Shown: positions 44,182 through 54,577 of the stretch, in pieces
Layout: each line of letters opens with the position of its first letter
Position numbering within the stretch: position 1 is the stretch's first letter
Assembly: GCA_018901125.1 (NCBI GenBank)
Contig: JAHIFE010000233.1
Location: 1-57,992, forward strand
Reading direction: 5' to 3'
Source: Pseudomonadota bacterium
GTDB lineage: Bacteria; Desulfobacterota; Desulfobacteria; Desulfobacterales; RPRI01
DNA length: 57,992 nucleotides
Notes under the pieces: generated by a model
What the model saw: the letters and a program-made list of their open reading frames with translations, nothing else
Told to the model about the DNA's origin: nothing
The model's database searches: none
Program-made: the position numbers and the translations under genes

Positions 44182-45241
44182 TTTTACACTCCAGCTCTTT
44201 TTCTATTTGTTCAATAGTTGGCAGGCTTGTTTTGAGTTCTTCCGGCAGGGAATTGACAATCTGATATTCAGCTATTCCCATAGGTTTGCTGTTGTCGTGA
44301 AGCGCGTACTCTGCAACAACTTTATTTTTACTTTTACACAACAGCAGGCCGATGGTTGATGCATCCTGTTTCTCTTTAATATCTCGATCTACAGCAGTCA
44401 TATAAAAACCCAACTGCCCCAGGTGTTCCGGTTTGAATTTGCCGGACTTGATTTCTATAACTATATAACAGCGCAACTTTAAATGATAAAAAAGAAGATC
44501 AATAAAAAAATCATCTCCGCCTATTTCCAGATGCACCTGCCGCCCGACATAAGCAAATCCGGCACCCAATTCAATCAGAAACTGCGTAATATGGGTAACC
44601 AAAGCCGCCTCAATTTCCTTTTCAGCCGCATCAGTACCTATGCCGAGAAAATCAAATTTATAAGGATCTTTAAGAGACTCTCTTGCTAAATCCGATTGAG
44701 GTTTGGGGAGAGTCTGCTCAAAATTTGAAATGGCTTTACCAGTGCGCTCAAGCAGACGGGACTCAATATGAATTGTTAAAACATTACGGGACCAGCCATT
44801 AGCAAGCGCACCTTGCGCATAGTTCAACCGTTCATTTTCAGTTTTTAACTTGCTCAGCAATACCAGATTGTGTCCCCAAGGTAATTGTCCAACAGCCTGT
44901 TGGACAATTTGCTCTTCGCTCCAGGCTTCGGCAAAGGCTCGCATATACATCAGATTTGCCCGGGAAAAACCTTTCATTTCAGGAAAAGCATTCCGCAAAT
45001 CATGCGCCAAACGTTCAATAACCTTGGCTCCCCAGCCGGATTTTTCCTGACGGGTTAAAATTTCACGACCAATTTGCCAATACAGGAGTATAAGCTCACG
45101 ACTTACTGCAAGAGTAGATCGCTGCTGTGCCGTATGAATGCGGATTTTCAAGTCTTTCAACCACTCGTCGTAACCTTCCGGTTGAGTATTTAAAGAAATC
45201 GGGAGTCCTTTGGCAGATGACCGCATTTCTGACTTCTTCAT
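44174..45241 (-). CDS. YhcG-like PDDEXK nuclease-domain protein (DUF1016 family)
   Basis: The 355-aa protein has an N-terminal DUF1016-type helical domain (about 25-170), with LYWQIGREILTRQEKSGWGAKVIERLA and FPEMKGFSRANLMYMRAF. A C-terminal PDDEXK nuclease-like domain follows: VGRQVHLEIGGDDFFIDLLFY, then CYIVIEIKSGKFKPEHLGQL, where Asp and Glu-x-Lys form the metal site. These proteins commonly sit inside type I restriction operons. The role is unproven, perhaps defence or DNA processing. It overlaps hsdS by 8 bp and hsdM by 1 bp, so it is translated with them. Confidence 0.88.
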   Translation of the reverse strand: MKKSEMRSSAKGLPISLNTQPEGYDEWLKDLKIRIHTAQQRSTLAVSRELILLYWQIGREILTRQEKSGWGAKVIERLAHDLRNAFPEMKGFSRANLMYMRAFAEAWSEEQIVQQAVGQLPWGHNLVLLSKLKTENERLNYAQGALANGWSRNVLTIHIESRLLERTGKAISNFEQTLPKPQSDLARESLKDPYKFDFLGIGTDAAEKEIEAALVTHITQFLIELGAGFAYVGRQVHLEIGGDDFFIDLLFYHLKLRCYIVIEIKSGKFKPEHLGQLGFYMTAVDRDIKEKQDASTIGLLLCKSKNKVVAEYALHDNSKPMGIAEYQIVNSLPEELKTSLPTIEQIEKELECKND

Positions 45242-46689
45242 TACTTTCCCCCCAATGCCTGCATCAGTTCTTTTTTCAGGGCATCACGGGTGGCATTCAT
45301 ATCTTTTACAATTGCCTCATACTCCTGCATCAGTTCCTCGGGGTCGCCGTGGTCTATCTCTACCTGGTGGGGGTTCTTAAAATCCAGATTGTAATTACGC
45401 GCCTCAATCTCTTTGATAGAAACCTTCCAGGCGTTTTCCGTCACCTTACGCTTTTTCCACCATTTTTTTTCCAGGTCAAACTCACCGATAATAAGCGGTT
45501 TGGAGCGGGAATAGGATTTATAGCCTTCCGGATAGGGATGCTCAAAAAACCAGATATCCTTGGTTTTATCACCTTTTGTAAAAAACAGAATATTGGTATT
45601 AATGCCGGTATAGGGGCTGAATACACCCTTTGGCAAGCGCACAATCGTATGCAGATTAAACCCTTCAAGCAGTTCTCGTTTAAGGGTTGTTTTTACTCCT
45701 TCACCAAAAAGAAAACCGTCCGGCAAAACCACTGCCGCCCGGCCGATATCGTGCTTTAAGAGATGCATGATCAACGCCATAAAAAGGTCAGCTGTCTCGC
45801 GGGTTTGATATTTTTTAGGAAAGTTGTTTTCAATGCCGTCTTCTTCCATACCGCCAAAAGGAGGATTAGTAATCACAATATCCACCCGATCCTTGGGGCT
45901 GTAATCTTTTAAAGGTCGGCTCAGGGTATTGTCATGCATGATGTTGGTCGGAACATCGATGCCATGGAGCATCATATTTGTTAAAGCCAGCATGTGCGGG
46001 AGCGGTTTTTTTTCGACGCCATTTATAGACTTTTGTAAAATTTCATTATCTTTGGCTGTCTTTACCTGGTTTTTCAGGTGTTCAATAGTGCAAGCCAGGA
46101 AGCCACCAGTACCACACGCCGGATCAAGAATTTTTTCGCCAAGTTGTGGGTTAATAATATCAACCATAAACTGTGTAACTGCACGCGGTGTGTAATATTC
46201 CCCGGCGTTACCTGCTGACTGTAGATCGCTCAAGATCTTTTCGTAAATGTCATTAAACAGGTGTCGGTCGGCTGAAGAATTAAAATCTACATCAATTTGA
46301 ATGGTGTTTATTACCTGCCGGAGCAGTGTGCCGGATTTCATGTAGTTGTAGGCATCTTCAAAAACACTACCAACAACTTTACCCTGTGGCGAAACGCCTG
46401 CAGTTGTCGCCAGTTTTTTAAGAGCAGGAAAAAGGTTGTTGTTCACAAAGTCAATAAGCTCTTCACCTGTCATACCTTCGGCATTTGCAGCCCAGTTTGT
46501 CCATTGAAACCGGCTTTGCAGGGGCGACTTATAATTTTTTATTGTCAGTTTCCATTCTTGTTCTTTATCGTCGAATATTTTCAGGAAGAGCAACCAGACC
46601 ATCTGGCTGATACGCTGGGCGTCACCATCAACACCCACATCTTTGCGCATGATATCCTGAATCATTTTAATAAGTGTACCAAGAGGCAT
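45241..46689 (-). CDS. hsdM: Type I restriction-modification DNA methyltransferase subunit
   Basis: A 482-aa N6-adenine methyltransferase. The N-terminal bundle includes SQMVWLLFLKIFDDKEQEW. SAM-binding motif I is DPACGTGGFLAC (about residue 185) and catalytic motif IV is NPPFGG (about 274). PRAVTQFMVDIINP precedes motif I. It methylates host sites chosen by HsdS and forms the core of the complex. The ATG follows AAGGAGA, 15 bp after hsdR. Full length. Confidence 0.95.
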   Translation of the reverse strand: MPLGTLIKMIQDIMRKDVGVDGDAQRISQMVWLLFLKIFDDKEQEWKLTIKNYKSPLQSRFQWTNWAANAEGMTGEELIDFVNNNLFPALKKLATTAGVSPQGKVVGSVFEDAYNYMKSGTLLRQVINTIQIDVDFNSSADRHLFNDIYEKILSDLQSAGNAGEYYTPRAVTQFMVDIINPQLGEKILDPACGTGGFLACTIEHLKNQVKTAKDNEILQKSINGVEKKPLPHMLALTNMMLHGIDVPTNIMHDNTLSRPLKDYSPKDRVDIVITNPPFGGMEEDGIENNFPKKYQTRETADLFMALIMHLLKHDIGRAAVVLPDGFLFGEGVKTTLKRELLEGFNLHTIVRLPKGVFSPYTGINTNILFFTKGDKTKDIWFFEHPYPEGYKSYSRSKPLIIGEFDLEKKWWKKRKVTENAWKVSIKEIEARNYNLDFKNPHQVEIDHGDPEELMQEYEAIVKDMNATRDALKKELMQALGGK

Positions 46690-46704
46690 CTAATCTCCTT
46701 ATAT

Positions 46705-49074
46705 TTACGCTGCGTAAATTTGCTCTTCAAGTTCTTGAATTGCATTCTCGTATTGCTTGATACCGCCAAACGCCTTAATAATTTCCATTGGTGTGCCAAA
46801 ATCCGAAAACGGATTAATTGACAGTATTTGCGGCTCTTCTATGTGTATTACTCCCTCATCTGCGTATTTTTCGAGGAGTGCATTAAGAACCCGTTGTGCT
46901 TGCTCACCGTATTTAGCAAAGTAGTTCCGTTTCTTAACATTTTCCGCCCGTTCGCGCCGGGTTAACGGCGGCTTATCCCATGCAACATGACAAACAATGT
47001 CAAACGGATCAAGCTCCTTGCCTATTTCAGCTTCAAGGGCATCAAAAAATACACCTTCGTCCGCCAACGCTTCGATGATTACCTGCTTCTTTTCGGCTTT
47101 GCTCCACTTTCTTAAAAAATCATCAAGCGAAGAAAACTCTTTGGTAATGGTTTTCCTGGTGTAATCTTTAAGCGATTCAGTAATCAGTTTGCCATTTTCA
47201 TCATAATATTGCACTCTTTCGGCTACTACAGAAACAGGTACTTCTTCAACATAATATCTCCTGATTTTACCTTGGCCTTCACCTATTGGGTAACCATCAT
47301 CTCCCGGTAAATTATTTCCAGTGACACCCGTATTACCAAGCCCATCTTCGGTTTCGCCTGGATCTACTTCATCTGGCGGTACAGGTGATTCATCCGGCCT
47401 TGGAGAATAAATAACAACAGGGTCGCCATCAAAATCCGGGTCAGCAAAAAGCTCTGTAGCCTTTTTAAAATCCATTATCGTAAAGTAAAACTTATTGTAA
47501 TCCTCATTGATACGCGTGCCTCGGCCAATAATTTGTTTGAATGCAGCCATTGACTGTATACGCTGGTCGAGTACAATCAGTTTGCAAGTTTGGGCATCAA
47601 CGCCTGTAGACATTAATTTTGAGGTAGTAGCAATGACCGGGTACCGTGATTCCGGAAAAATAAAGTTATCGAGTTCAAATTTTCCTTCTTCGTTATCACC
47701 GGTAATTCGCATTACATATTTGGAGTTTTCCGCAGCCAGATCGCCGTTTTCATTAACTAACGCCTGCCGCATTCTTTCAGCGTGGTCAATATTGTCACAA
47801 AAGACAATGGTTTTATCGAAGCGGTTTGTCTGTTTAAGAAATTCAGATACTTTTTTGGCAACCAACTGCGTCCGTTTGTCGAGCACCAGTGTTTTGTCCA
47901 TATCTTTTTGATTAAAAATCCGGTCTTCTATCTCATTACCATATTTATCAACCATACCTTTATCTGGCCGCCAGCCGGTAAGGTCTTTATCAAAATCAAT
48001 GCGGACAACTTTGTAGGGTGCTAAAAATCCATCGTCAATACCCTGTCGCAGTGAATAGGTGTAAATAGGATCACCAAAATAGGTCGAGTTTGATATGTCT
48101 TCAGTCTCTTTTGGCGTTGCTGTCAGTCCCACTTGCGTGGCCGACACGAAATAATCGAGGATCTTGCGCCAATTGGAATTTTCGTCTGCGCTGCCGCGGT
48201 GGCACTCATCAACAATGATTAAATCAAAAAAATCAGGAGAGAACTGTTTATAAATATTGCTTTCTTCTTCGGTGCCACTCACTGCCTGATACAGCGAGAG
48301 ATAAATCTCATACGATTTGTTGGCTTGTCGTTTCTGGATTTTGGTCATTACCGAGCCGAACGGCTTAAAATCGTTGGTCATAGTTTGGTCAACGAGAATA
48401 TTCCTGTCGGCAAGGAAAAGGATGCGCTTTTTGGTGCGGGACTTCCAGAGCCGCCATATAATCTGGAATGCAGTAAATGTTTTTCCGGTACCCGTTGCCA
48501 TTACCAGTAAAATCCTGTTCTGACCATTTACTATCGCTTCGATTGTCCTGTTAATCGCAATCAACTGGTAATACCGTGGAGTTTTATTACTGCCATCGCT
48601 ATAATAATCCTGCGAAACAATTGCTTCCTGTTCTTGCGAAATCCCTTTATGGGTACACCATAATCTCCACAGTGTTTCGGGTGAAGGGAAATCATCCATC
48701 CCGATTTCACGTTCAATTTTGCCGTTGGTATCAATGCTATTATGGTATAGAAAGCCATCACCATTAGAGCTGAAAACAAAAGGAACGTGAAGAAGCTCAG
48801 CATATTCCAATGCTTGCTGCATTCCATCGCCGATTGTGTGGTTGTTGTCTTTCGCTTCTATAACGGCTATTGGAATATTCGGTTTATAAAAAAGAACATA
48901 ATCTGCTCGTTTGTTCTTTGCGCGGGTATGGAGCTGGCCGCGAACAATAACCCTGCCTTTTGTGAGTGGGAATTCTTCAAGAAATTGGGTAATAGGATCC
49001 CATCCCGCTTTTTCTAAAGCAGGTGTGATGTATTTGGTGCAGATGTCACGTTCTGTAAGGTCTTTTTTATTCAT
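46705..49074 (-). CDS. hsdR: Type I restriction enzyme motor/nuclease subunit
   Basis: The 789-aa protein has an N-terminal nuclease domain with [18 protein letters not shown] (Glu-x-Lys near residue 70). A superfamily-2 translocase follows with Walker [14 protein letters not shown] (about 190), [14 protein letters not shown] (about 290) and VGLTATP, then helicase C with [16 protein letters not shown]. The length is like EcoAI-type HsdR proteins. It is the first gene of the operon. No frameshift is seen, so the motor appears intact even though HsdS is altered. Confidence 0.94.
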   Translation of the reverse strand: MNKKDLTERDICTKYITPALEKAGWDPITQFLEEFPLTKGRVIVRGQLHTRAKNKRADYVLFYKPNIPIAVIEAKDNNHTIGDGMQQALEYAELLHVPFVFSSNGDGFLYHNSIDTNGKIEREIGMDDFPSPETLWRLWCTHKGISQEQEAIVSQDYYSDGSNKTPRYYQLIAINRTIEAIVNGQNRILLVMATGTGKTFTAFQIIWRLWKSRTKKRILFLADRNILVDQTMTNDFKPFGSVMTKIQKRQANKSYEIYLSLYQAVSGTEEESNIYKQFSPDFFDLIIVDECHRGSADENSNWRKILDYFVSATQVGLTATPKETEDISNSTYFGDPIYTYSLRQGIDDGFLAPYKVVRIDFDKDLTGWRPDKGMVDKYGNEIEDRIFNQKDMDKTLVLDKRTQLVAKKVSEFLKQTNRFDKTIVFCDNIDHAERMRQALVNENGDLAAENSKYVMRITGDNEEGKFELDNFIFPESRYPVIATTSKLMSTGVDAQTCKLIVLDQRIQSMAAFKQIIGRGTRINEDYNKFYFTIMDFKKATELFADPDFDGDPVVIYSPRPDESPVPPDEVDPGETEDGLGNTGVTGNNLPGDDGYPIGEGQGKIRRYYVEEVPVSVVAERVQYYDENGKLITESLKDYTRKTITKEFSSLDDFLRKWSKAEKKQVIIEALADEGVFFDALEAEIGKELDPFDIVCHVAWDKPPLTRRERAENVKKRNYFAKYGEQAQRVLNALLEKYADEGVIHIEEPQILSINPFSDFGTPMEIIKAFGGIKQYENAIQELEEQIYAA

Positions 49075-49366
49075 TATGCAACTGTCACCATAATGGAATC
49101 AGCATAACACTCAAAAGCGATTTATTACACTATTAACAGAATAACTCCAAATGCTGAAAATATGTGAAAGCACAATTTCAAGCTTTAGCTCTTTCCTCTT
49201 TAAATCCTGAGATTTATGAAACTGTCTTATTTCAAAAACAGATTTTATGTGGCTATAACACAAAACAATATATTAGAAAAGGATAAACTAATTGTAACAA
49301 GCAGTTTTCTTTCTCTTTTTGGTAGGATGTAGGTTACGATGTGGCAAATAACAAAGGGAAAGTTAC

Positions 49367-50704
49367 TCAGATAGACTTTACTAAAGAAGCAAAATGTAAA
49401 TGCACATATGACGCCAAAGTATTTCTTACGCGAAACCCTTTGGCTTTTTCTTCAGGATTTCCTGAATAAATATTTTCCATCAGGTTTTTATCATTGCTTA
49501 TCATTTGTGAATAGTGAAAACAGTGACCGCGTATCGGAGTATCCTGTTTTAAAAAAAGAAAATCCTTTAGAGGCTTTACTTCTGTGTATCCAAGTGACTG
49601 AAGCCCTGATTTCATAACCGTACTATAGGGGAGGCATCCGCACATGGGGTATGATTGGCCGTCAACGGTAGTTAATAATTCACCCAGATACATAAGCCCG
49701 CCACATTCACCATATACGAAAGCCCCTTTTTTGCTTTGTTCAGCCACTGCTTTTCGCATGCTCTCATTTTTTGACAAAGCCTCCGCATAGAGTTCAGGAT
49801 ATCCGCCACCGAAATAGTAGGCATCCACATCCTCCGGCAGTGTAGTATCATCTGTGGGGCTGAAAAAAACAATTTCATATCCAAGATTTTTAAGGATCTC
49901 AAAATTATCTTCATAATAGAAGCAAAAGGCTTTGTCTCTGGCAATGGCAATGCGCCTGGGTTTATGTTCAGACAAAATATTTGATGGAGATGAAAACAAA
50001 TCCGTATGTTTTATATCCATATCGGAAAGTAAAAGTATTTTTTCAATATCCACATTTTTTGATACGGTATCTGAAAGGATTTTTATTTTATCTTTATCAA
50101 GGATTCCGTCTTCTCCCATGTAAAGACCAAGATGCCTTGAGGGAATATCAATATCATTATTTTTGGGAATACAACCAAGTGCCGGAATACTGCAATATGT
50201 GCTTACAGCTTTTTCTAATATTTCATAATGCTTTAAACTTCCCACATTGTTAAACACAACACCGATTATATTGACAGTTGGATCGAAATCAACAAGACCG
50301 TTTACTATTGCTGCCGCAGTCCGGGCTATAGAGTTTGCATTAACAACAAGCACTACCGGAACTTTAAGCCATGCCGCAAGTTCGGCTGTAGAACCCTGGG
50401 ATGAATCAGGAAGCCTTCCGTCATGGATACCCATAACTCCTTCAATTACGGAAATGTCTGCTTTTGCTGCACGTGATTGAAAAGAACGCTTTAAAAAATC
50501 TATAAGCATCATCCACGTATCAAGATTTATAGAAGGTTTACCGGTAATTATTTTATGGAGACTGGGATCAATATAATCAGGCCCGCTCTTAAAGCCACAA
50601 ACATCAAGCCCCATATTTTTAAGAGCCGCTATCAGCCCCAAAGTGAGAGTGGTTTTACCCGAACCGCTGGAAGCACCTGCTATAAGCACTGCTTTTCTTT
50701 TCAT
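49367..50704 (-). CDS. cbiA: Cobyrinate a,c-diamide synthase
   Basis: A 445-aa glutamine- and ATP-dependent amidase. The N-terminal P-loop is LIAGASSGSGKTTLTLGLIAAL, with FKSGPDYIDPSLH and IEGVMGIHDGR. The C-terminal triad-type glutamine amidotransferase carries AYYFGGGYPELYAEAL and YGECGGLMYLGE with the nucleophile Cys. It amidates the a and c side chains after corrin formation. It is in the uptake operon, away from cbiM-cbiH, where it may also serve salvaged cobyrinate. The 292-bp gap to hsdR holds nothing I can support. Confidence 0.94.
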   Translation of the reverse strand: MKRKAVLIAGASSGSGKTTLTLGLIAALKNMGLDVCGFKSGPDYIDPSLHKIITGKPSINLDTWMMLIDFLKRSFQSRAAKADISVIEGVMGIHDGRLPDSSQGSTAELAAWLKVPVVLVVNANSIARTAAAIVNGLVDFDPTVNIIGVVFNNVGSLKHYEILEKAVSTYCSIPALGCIPKNNDIDIPSRHLGLYMGEDGILDKDKIKILSDTVSKNVDIEKILLLSDMDIKHTDLFSSPSNILSEHKPRRIAIARDKAFCFYYEDNFEILKNLGYEIVFFSPTDDTTLPEDVDAYYFGGGYPELYAEALSKNESMRKAVAEQSKKGAFVYGECGGLMYLGELLTTVDGQSYPMCGCLPYSTVMKSGLQSLGYTEVKPLKDFLFLKQDTPIRGHCFHYSQMISNDKNLMENIYSGNPEEKAKGFRVRNTLASYVHLHFASLVKSI

Positions 50705-50729
50705 TTTTTTAGGTAGCTTGTGATAATCT

Positions 50730-50912
50730 TTAATTTGCTTTGCTTAAACTTTGTTTCAACAATTCTTCAACTTCAAAACCTTCCGCAAGAGCTATCCCTG
50801 CCAGATTTTTTCTCAGCCACCGCCGGTGGCATCTAATAAAGCTCGGATCAGTAAATCGTATTGTTTCTCCAAGACAGTTTAAATCCTGTTGTACGCGCCA
50901 ATACAGATACAT
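50730..50912 (-). CDS. Small hypothetical protein between tonB and cbiA
   Basis: A 60-aa basic protein, MYLYWRVQQDLNCLG at the start and GFEVEELLKQSLSKAN at the end. The ATG follows AAAGGAGAA with good spacing, and it ends 25 bp before cbiA in the same direction, so it is probably expressed. It has no membrane segment. The middle (PSFIRCHRRWLRKNL) is Arg-rich. The function is unknown. Confidence 0.55.
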   Translation of the reverse strand: MYLYWRVQQDLNCLGETIRFTDPSFIRCHRRWLRKNLAGIALAEGFEVEELLKQSLSKAN

Positions 50913-50996
50913 GGTTTTCTCCTTTTGTTATTTTATTTCTCTACCAACTTTTTCATTCTGTAATAATTTTAAAATATCCGATCAAAAATCATAATA

Positions 50997-51707
50997 TTAC
51001 TTCAACTCAAATCTTATAGGCACTCTTACCCACATTGCAACTTTGCTGTTTCCTTTCATACCGGGTTCGAAGAACCAATTCTTAACTGTGGTCAGCGCCG
51101 CATTATCCAGTATGCTATACCCGCTTGAAGTAAACAGCTTCAAATTTTTAACCCGGCCGTTTTCATCAACAAGAACACTTAATACCACTACGCCCTGATA
51201 TCCTCTTCTTCTTGCTATCCGCGGATATGCGGGTGGAGGATTGGTTTTATACAAAGGAAACGCTTCCCGTGTGACTGTCATGGCTGCATTATCAGCAAGG
51301 CTGCTATGCTTTTCTACTACCTTTTGATCCGACACCACTTCAGGATCACCCTTCTCGGATGTATCTGCTTTTTGATTTTCCAAAGGATAAGATGTTATTT
51401 CAGTATCAGGTATTCTTACAGTCTCTTCAGGTTTGACTTCCGCCTTTACCGGAACAGGCAACGGAGGCTTCTGCTTTTCAGGCTTTATTAATTTCTTTTC
51501 CTGTTTTGTTTTCTGTTGCTTAACAGGCTCCTTTATTATATTTTTTACTACAGGCATTGGAGAAGGCTGACGATAAGAAATTGTGACGTTAACAGCTTTT
51601 GCTTTCGGTAATATAATAGTTTTATTAATAAACCATTTAAAATTAATAGCCGCCAATCCGGCATGAAACATTAACGCCAGTATTGTGGCAACCAGCAGGC
51701 GCTTCAT
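50997..51707 (-). CDS. tonB: TonB energy-transducing protein
   Basis: A 236-aa protein: N-terminal membrane anchor (about 1-22), a Pro/Lys/Glu-rich periplasm-spanning linker (about 55-110), and a C-terminal TonB domain with PPPAYPRIARRRGYQGVVVLSVLVDENGRV and AALTTVKNWFFEP. It passes energy from ExbBD to outer-membrane receptors, presumably the BtuB-type receptor at the head of this operon. It directly abuts exbD (stop and start adjacent). Confidence 0.93.
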   Translation of the reverse strand: MKRLLVATILALMFHAGLAAINFKWFINKTIILPKAKAVNVTISYRQPSPMPVVKNIIKEPVKQQKTKQEKKLIKPEKQKPPLPVPVKAEVKPEETVRIPDTEITSYPLENQKADTSEKGDPEVVSDQKVVEKHSSLADNAAMTVTREAFPLYKTNPPPAYPRIARRRGYQGVVVLSVLVDENGRVKNLKLFTSSGYSILDNAALTTVKNWFFEPGMKGNSKVAMWVRVPIRFELK

Positions 51708-52112
51708 CTATTTTTCCGCCTCCGCCTGGAGAGAAATATGATTCAGTCCTGCCAATCTGATCCTGTCAAGAACCTTGAACAGATTCTGATATGATATGCT
51801 TTTGTCTGCAAATAAAAGTACTCCCGGATCAGTATGTCCTTTGGACAGATTTAAAAGGGTAGCCGTCAAGTCTTCAAGCAATACCTGTTGTTTGTCTACA
51901 TAAATACTGCCTTCAGCTGTAATTGTAACCGACAGGACTAATTGTTTATCAGTCTTTGCGACAGATGATTTCGGAAGACAGACAGGCAAGCCCTTGTGAA
52001 CAGCCATAGAAAGAGTTGCATAAATAAATGTGACCAGAACCAGAAAAACTATATCAATGAGTGGGATCATTTCGATCCTGCTTTTACGCAAGGATGCTTT
52101 TTTGACCTTCAT
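51708..52112 (-). CDS. exbD: ExbD biopolymer transport protein
   Basis: A 134-aa protein with a single N-terminal membrane helix. The motif MIPLIDIVFLVLVTFIYAT carries the essential proton-channel Asp. A periplasmic domain follows (DPGVLLFADKSISYQNLFKVLDRI). Its start overlaps the exbB stop by 4 bp. Confidence 0.93.
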   Translation of the reverse strand: MKVKKASLRKSRIEMIPLIDIVFLVLVTFIYATLSMAVHKGLPVCLPKSSVAKTDKQLVLSVTITAEGSIYVDKQQVLLEDLTATLLNLSKGHTDPGVLLFADKSISYQNLFKVLDRIRLAGLNHISLQAEAEK

Positions 52113-52744
52113 TTCTGATTTCCTTTATCAAGTCCCGGCTGCGCCAAAACAATTTTTTCATAAACAATTTCAAAACTTGTTGCGTACTTTTCAATTATCT
52201 GGCCGGCACGCTCAATACAGGAATTAAAGTAATTATAACAAAAGACCGAAGGTATAGCGATAGAAAGACCGGCAGCGGTTGTAATTAAAGCTTCTGCAAT
52301 TCCTCCTGTAACCGCTTGAGGGTTATCAAGCCCACCTGCTCCAAGTATTTCAAAAGATTTTATGATTCCTGTAACAGTTCCCAAAATACCAAGAAGAGGC
52401 GCTACCGTAATTATAGTATCAAGTACTCCCATATATCTGCTCATACGCCGCATTTCTTCTGCTGCTGCAGATTCCATTGCTTTGGTAAGAGAATATTCAC
52501 GATGAAGAATCCCGCTTACTAAAACTCTTACAACATAATTATGCGAACCGGCAGACCTTTGTCTTACCGCTTCCCAATCGCCTTTACGGCAAAGGTCGAG
52601 AACATCGTTTACAAGCTCCCTGTTTCTGCGCATACCAATACCAATCCAGAAAATGGAGCGCTCAATAATAATCGCCATAGAAATTATCGAACATAACAAA
52701 AGCGGATACATAACAGGTCCGCCGCTTTTAAAAACTTCCAGCAT
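52109..52744 (-). CDS. exbB: ExbB/TolQ-family proton channel protein
   Basis: From the ATG at 52744 the product is 211 aa; a TTG at 52762 would add six residues. It has three membrane helices with the family segments PVMYPLLLCSIISMAIIIERSIFW, MGVLDTIITVAPLLGILGTVTGIIKSF and ALITTAAGLSIAIPSVFCYNYF (all quoted in part). It forms the motor with ExbD. It lies 4 bp after btuD, so TonB energisation is encoded in the same transcript as import. Confidence 0.92.
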   Translation of the reverse strand: MLEVFKSGGPVMYPLLLCSIISMAIIIERSIFWIGIGMRRNRELVNDVLDLCRKGDWEAVRQRSAGSHNYVVRVLVSGILHREYSLTKAMESAAAEEMRRMSRYMGVLDTIITVAPLLGILGTVTGIIKSFEILGAGGLDNPQAVTGGIAEALITTAAGLSIAIPSVFCYNYFNSCIERAGQIIEKYATSFEIVYEKIVLAQPGLDKGNQK

Positions 52745-52748
52745 AACT

Positions 52749-53570
52749 TCACCTCTTGTCAATTAACTTATTATTCACATCAAAATACTTTCGCGGCACT
52801 GGCGTGAGTCTTGGAACTTTTCCAAGAGGGCTTTCATCCACCAGAATCTTACACCCGTATACCTCCTCCAACACCTTATAGGTAAGAACGGTTTCAGGCT
52901 TCCCAATGCTTATAATATTTCCTGATTTGAGCAAAAGCAGCGTATCGGAATACATGGCGGCAAGATTTATATCATGTGACACCATAACAACTGTGAGCCC
53001 TTTCATCTCCACTAGCTTTTCCATAAGATCCATGATGTTAATCTGATGGGAAAGATCAAGGGATGCAGTAGGCTCATCCAGAAGAATAATACCGGTCTGT
53101 TGACATACTGCTCTTGCGATAAAAACCAGTTGCCTTTCTCCACCGCTTAATTGATCCAGTTTGCGTAAAGAAAGATGTTCCGCACCTGTAAAAGCAAGGG
53201 ACTGTTCTGCAATTTCAAAATCCTCTTTTTCAGGAAGACCTAAAATTCCAAGATAGGGAGAACGCCCCATAAGAACCAGTTCCTTAACAGTAAAAGGAAA
53301 ATCCGTGGGCACATTTTGAGGAACAAGCGCAATGGATCTTGCAAGAGACTTTCTGGAAAAATCATTAATATTCCGGCCAAATATTTTAATTGCTCCCTCA
53401 TCGATTTTCAAATTACCGGATATGGTTTTAAGCAAACTCGTCTTTCCCGAACCATTAGGGCCGATAATAATAAACAGCCCACCGGATTTTACTGAAAAAC
53501 TGATATCTTTCAGAACAGTATTTTCCCCATAGGCACAACTTAGCCCGCTTATATCAATTGCATTACTCAT
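52749..53570 (-). CDS. btuD: Vitamin B12-type ABC transporter ATPase
   Basis: A 273-aa ABC ATPase of the FecE/BtuD group: Walker A GPNGSGKTSLLKT, Q-loop ALVPQNVPTDFPFTV, signature LSGGERQLVFIARA, Walker B IILLDEPTASLDL and switch His VMVSHDINLAA. I chose the ATG at 53570, which overlaps the btuC stop by 4 bp and begins MSNAIDISGLSCAYG. A longer frame to 53714 lies inside btuC. Neighbours btuB, btuF and cbiA point to corrinoids as the substrate. Confidence 0.88.
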   Translation of the reverse strand: MSNAIDISGLSCAYGENTVLKDISFSVKSGGLFIIIGPNGSGKTSLLKTISGNLKIDEGAIKIFGRNINDFSRKSLARSIALVPQNVPTDFPFTVKELVLMGRSPYLGILGLPEKEDFEIAEQSLAFTGAEHLSLRKLDQLSGGERQLVFIARAVCQQTGIILLDEPTASLDLSHQINIMDLMEKLVEMKGLTVVMVSHDINLAAMYSDTLLLLKSGNIISIGKPETVLTYKVLEEVYGCKILVDESPLGKVPRLTPVPRKYFDVNNKLIDKR

Positions 53571-54577
53571 CGCGTGGACCTTTTGAGCAGAAATATAAAC
53601 AGCGGTGCGCCTATCATTGCGGTAATAACTCCTACCGGCATTTCTCCCTGCTGCGGAAGACTCCTTGCCAGCAAATCGCAAAGCACCATATATGATCCTC
53701 CGGCAAGTACACAAGCCGGCACCAGTATACGGTGATCAGATCCGAAAGTTAAACGCAAAAGATGAGGCATTACAAGACCCACAAAGCCCAAAAGACCACA
53801 ATTAGCGACAGTGGCACTTACCATAAGAGAAGTTGTTATCAACAGCGTAATAGTTACCGCTTTGATGTTTACTCCCATAGACTGGGCCATTTCTTTTCCC
53901 AAAAGCATAAGATTCATGGAATTTGAAAAAATAAAGATGATTGCAAAACATGGCAGAAGTATCAATGCAAGATATCCGACATGCCGCATCTCAATCATGG
54001 ACAGATCACCCATCAGCCAGAACATGATATTATGAATTTTTGAATCATGCGCCATTGATATGAGAAACATAATCACAGCTGCGCAGAATGCATTAATTAT
54101 AACTCCTGATAGAAGCAAAGAGTCTTTTTTTAAAATTGACTGGCCTGAAGACATGACAAGAATTAATACAAGTATAATAATACTTCCTGAAAATGCTAAA
54201 AAACTGACACCCGGAAAAAGTGACAGCCCGGCAAGGATGCCGATAATGGCTCCTATTGCTGAACCCCCGGAAATACCCAAAATATAAGGCTCCGCCAGAG
54301 GATTTCGTAAAAGTGCCTGAAACACAAGCCCGCCCAAAGAAAGGGTTGATCCTACCAGCACAGCCATAAGCACTCTCGGAAAACGAATCCGCCAGATGAT
54401 TGTATTTAACATTGAATCAGCGGCGGTTTGACCCATAACTGAATTCCATACCCATTTAAATCCTCCTCCAGTGGAACCCAGGGAAATCCCGGCAAAAACA
54501 CAGGCAAGCAATAATACAAATAAAAGCAGAGACAGCAGTAAAAGTCTTTTAGTAATATAATGAGGTGCGGTTTTCAT
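53567..54577 (-). CDS. btuC: Vitamin B12-type ABC transporter permease
   Basis: A 336-aa FecCD-family permease with about ten membrane helices. Family stretches are RFPRVLMAVLVGSTLSLGGLVFQALLRNPLAEPYILGISGGSAIGA (in parts), MGVNIKAVTITLLITTSLMV and GLVMPHLLRLTFGSDHR. The ATG at 54577 starts MKTAPHYITKRLLLL. A GTG at 54631 would add 18 residues that are coded by a simple repeat, and I consider that extension non-native. The substrate is inferred from context. Confidence 0.88.
   Translation of the reverse strand: MKTAPHYITKRLLLLSLLLFVLLLACVFAGISLGSTGGGFKWVWNSVMGQTAADSMLNTIIWRIRFPRVLMAVLVGSTLSLGGLVFQALLRNPLAEPYILGISGGSAIGAIIGILAGLSLFPGVSFLAFSGSIIILVLILVMSSGQSILKKDSLLLSGVIINAFCAAVIMFLISMAHDSKIHNIMFWLMGDLSMIEMRHVGYLALILLPCFAIIFIFSNSMNLMLLGKEMAQSMGVNIKAVTITLLITTSLMVSATVANCGLLGFVGLVMPHLLRLTFGSDHRILVPACVLAGGSYMVLCDLLARSLPQQGEMPVGVITAMIGAPLFIFLLKRSTR

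Noticed and set aside
51060-51080. GGGTTCGAA stretch resembling a tRNA T-loop
   Set aside because: It lies in the conserved C-terminal domain of tonB and no cloverleaf can be drawn around it.
53571-53714. N-terminal extension of btuD to 53714
   Set aside because: It lies within btuC, reads as low-quality Arg/Cys-rich sequence, and the ATG at 53570 gives standard 4-bp coupling.
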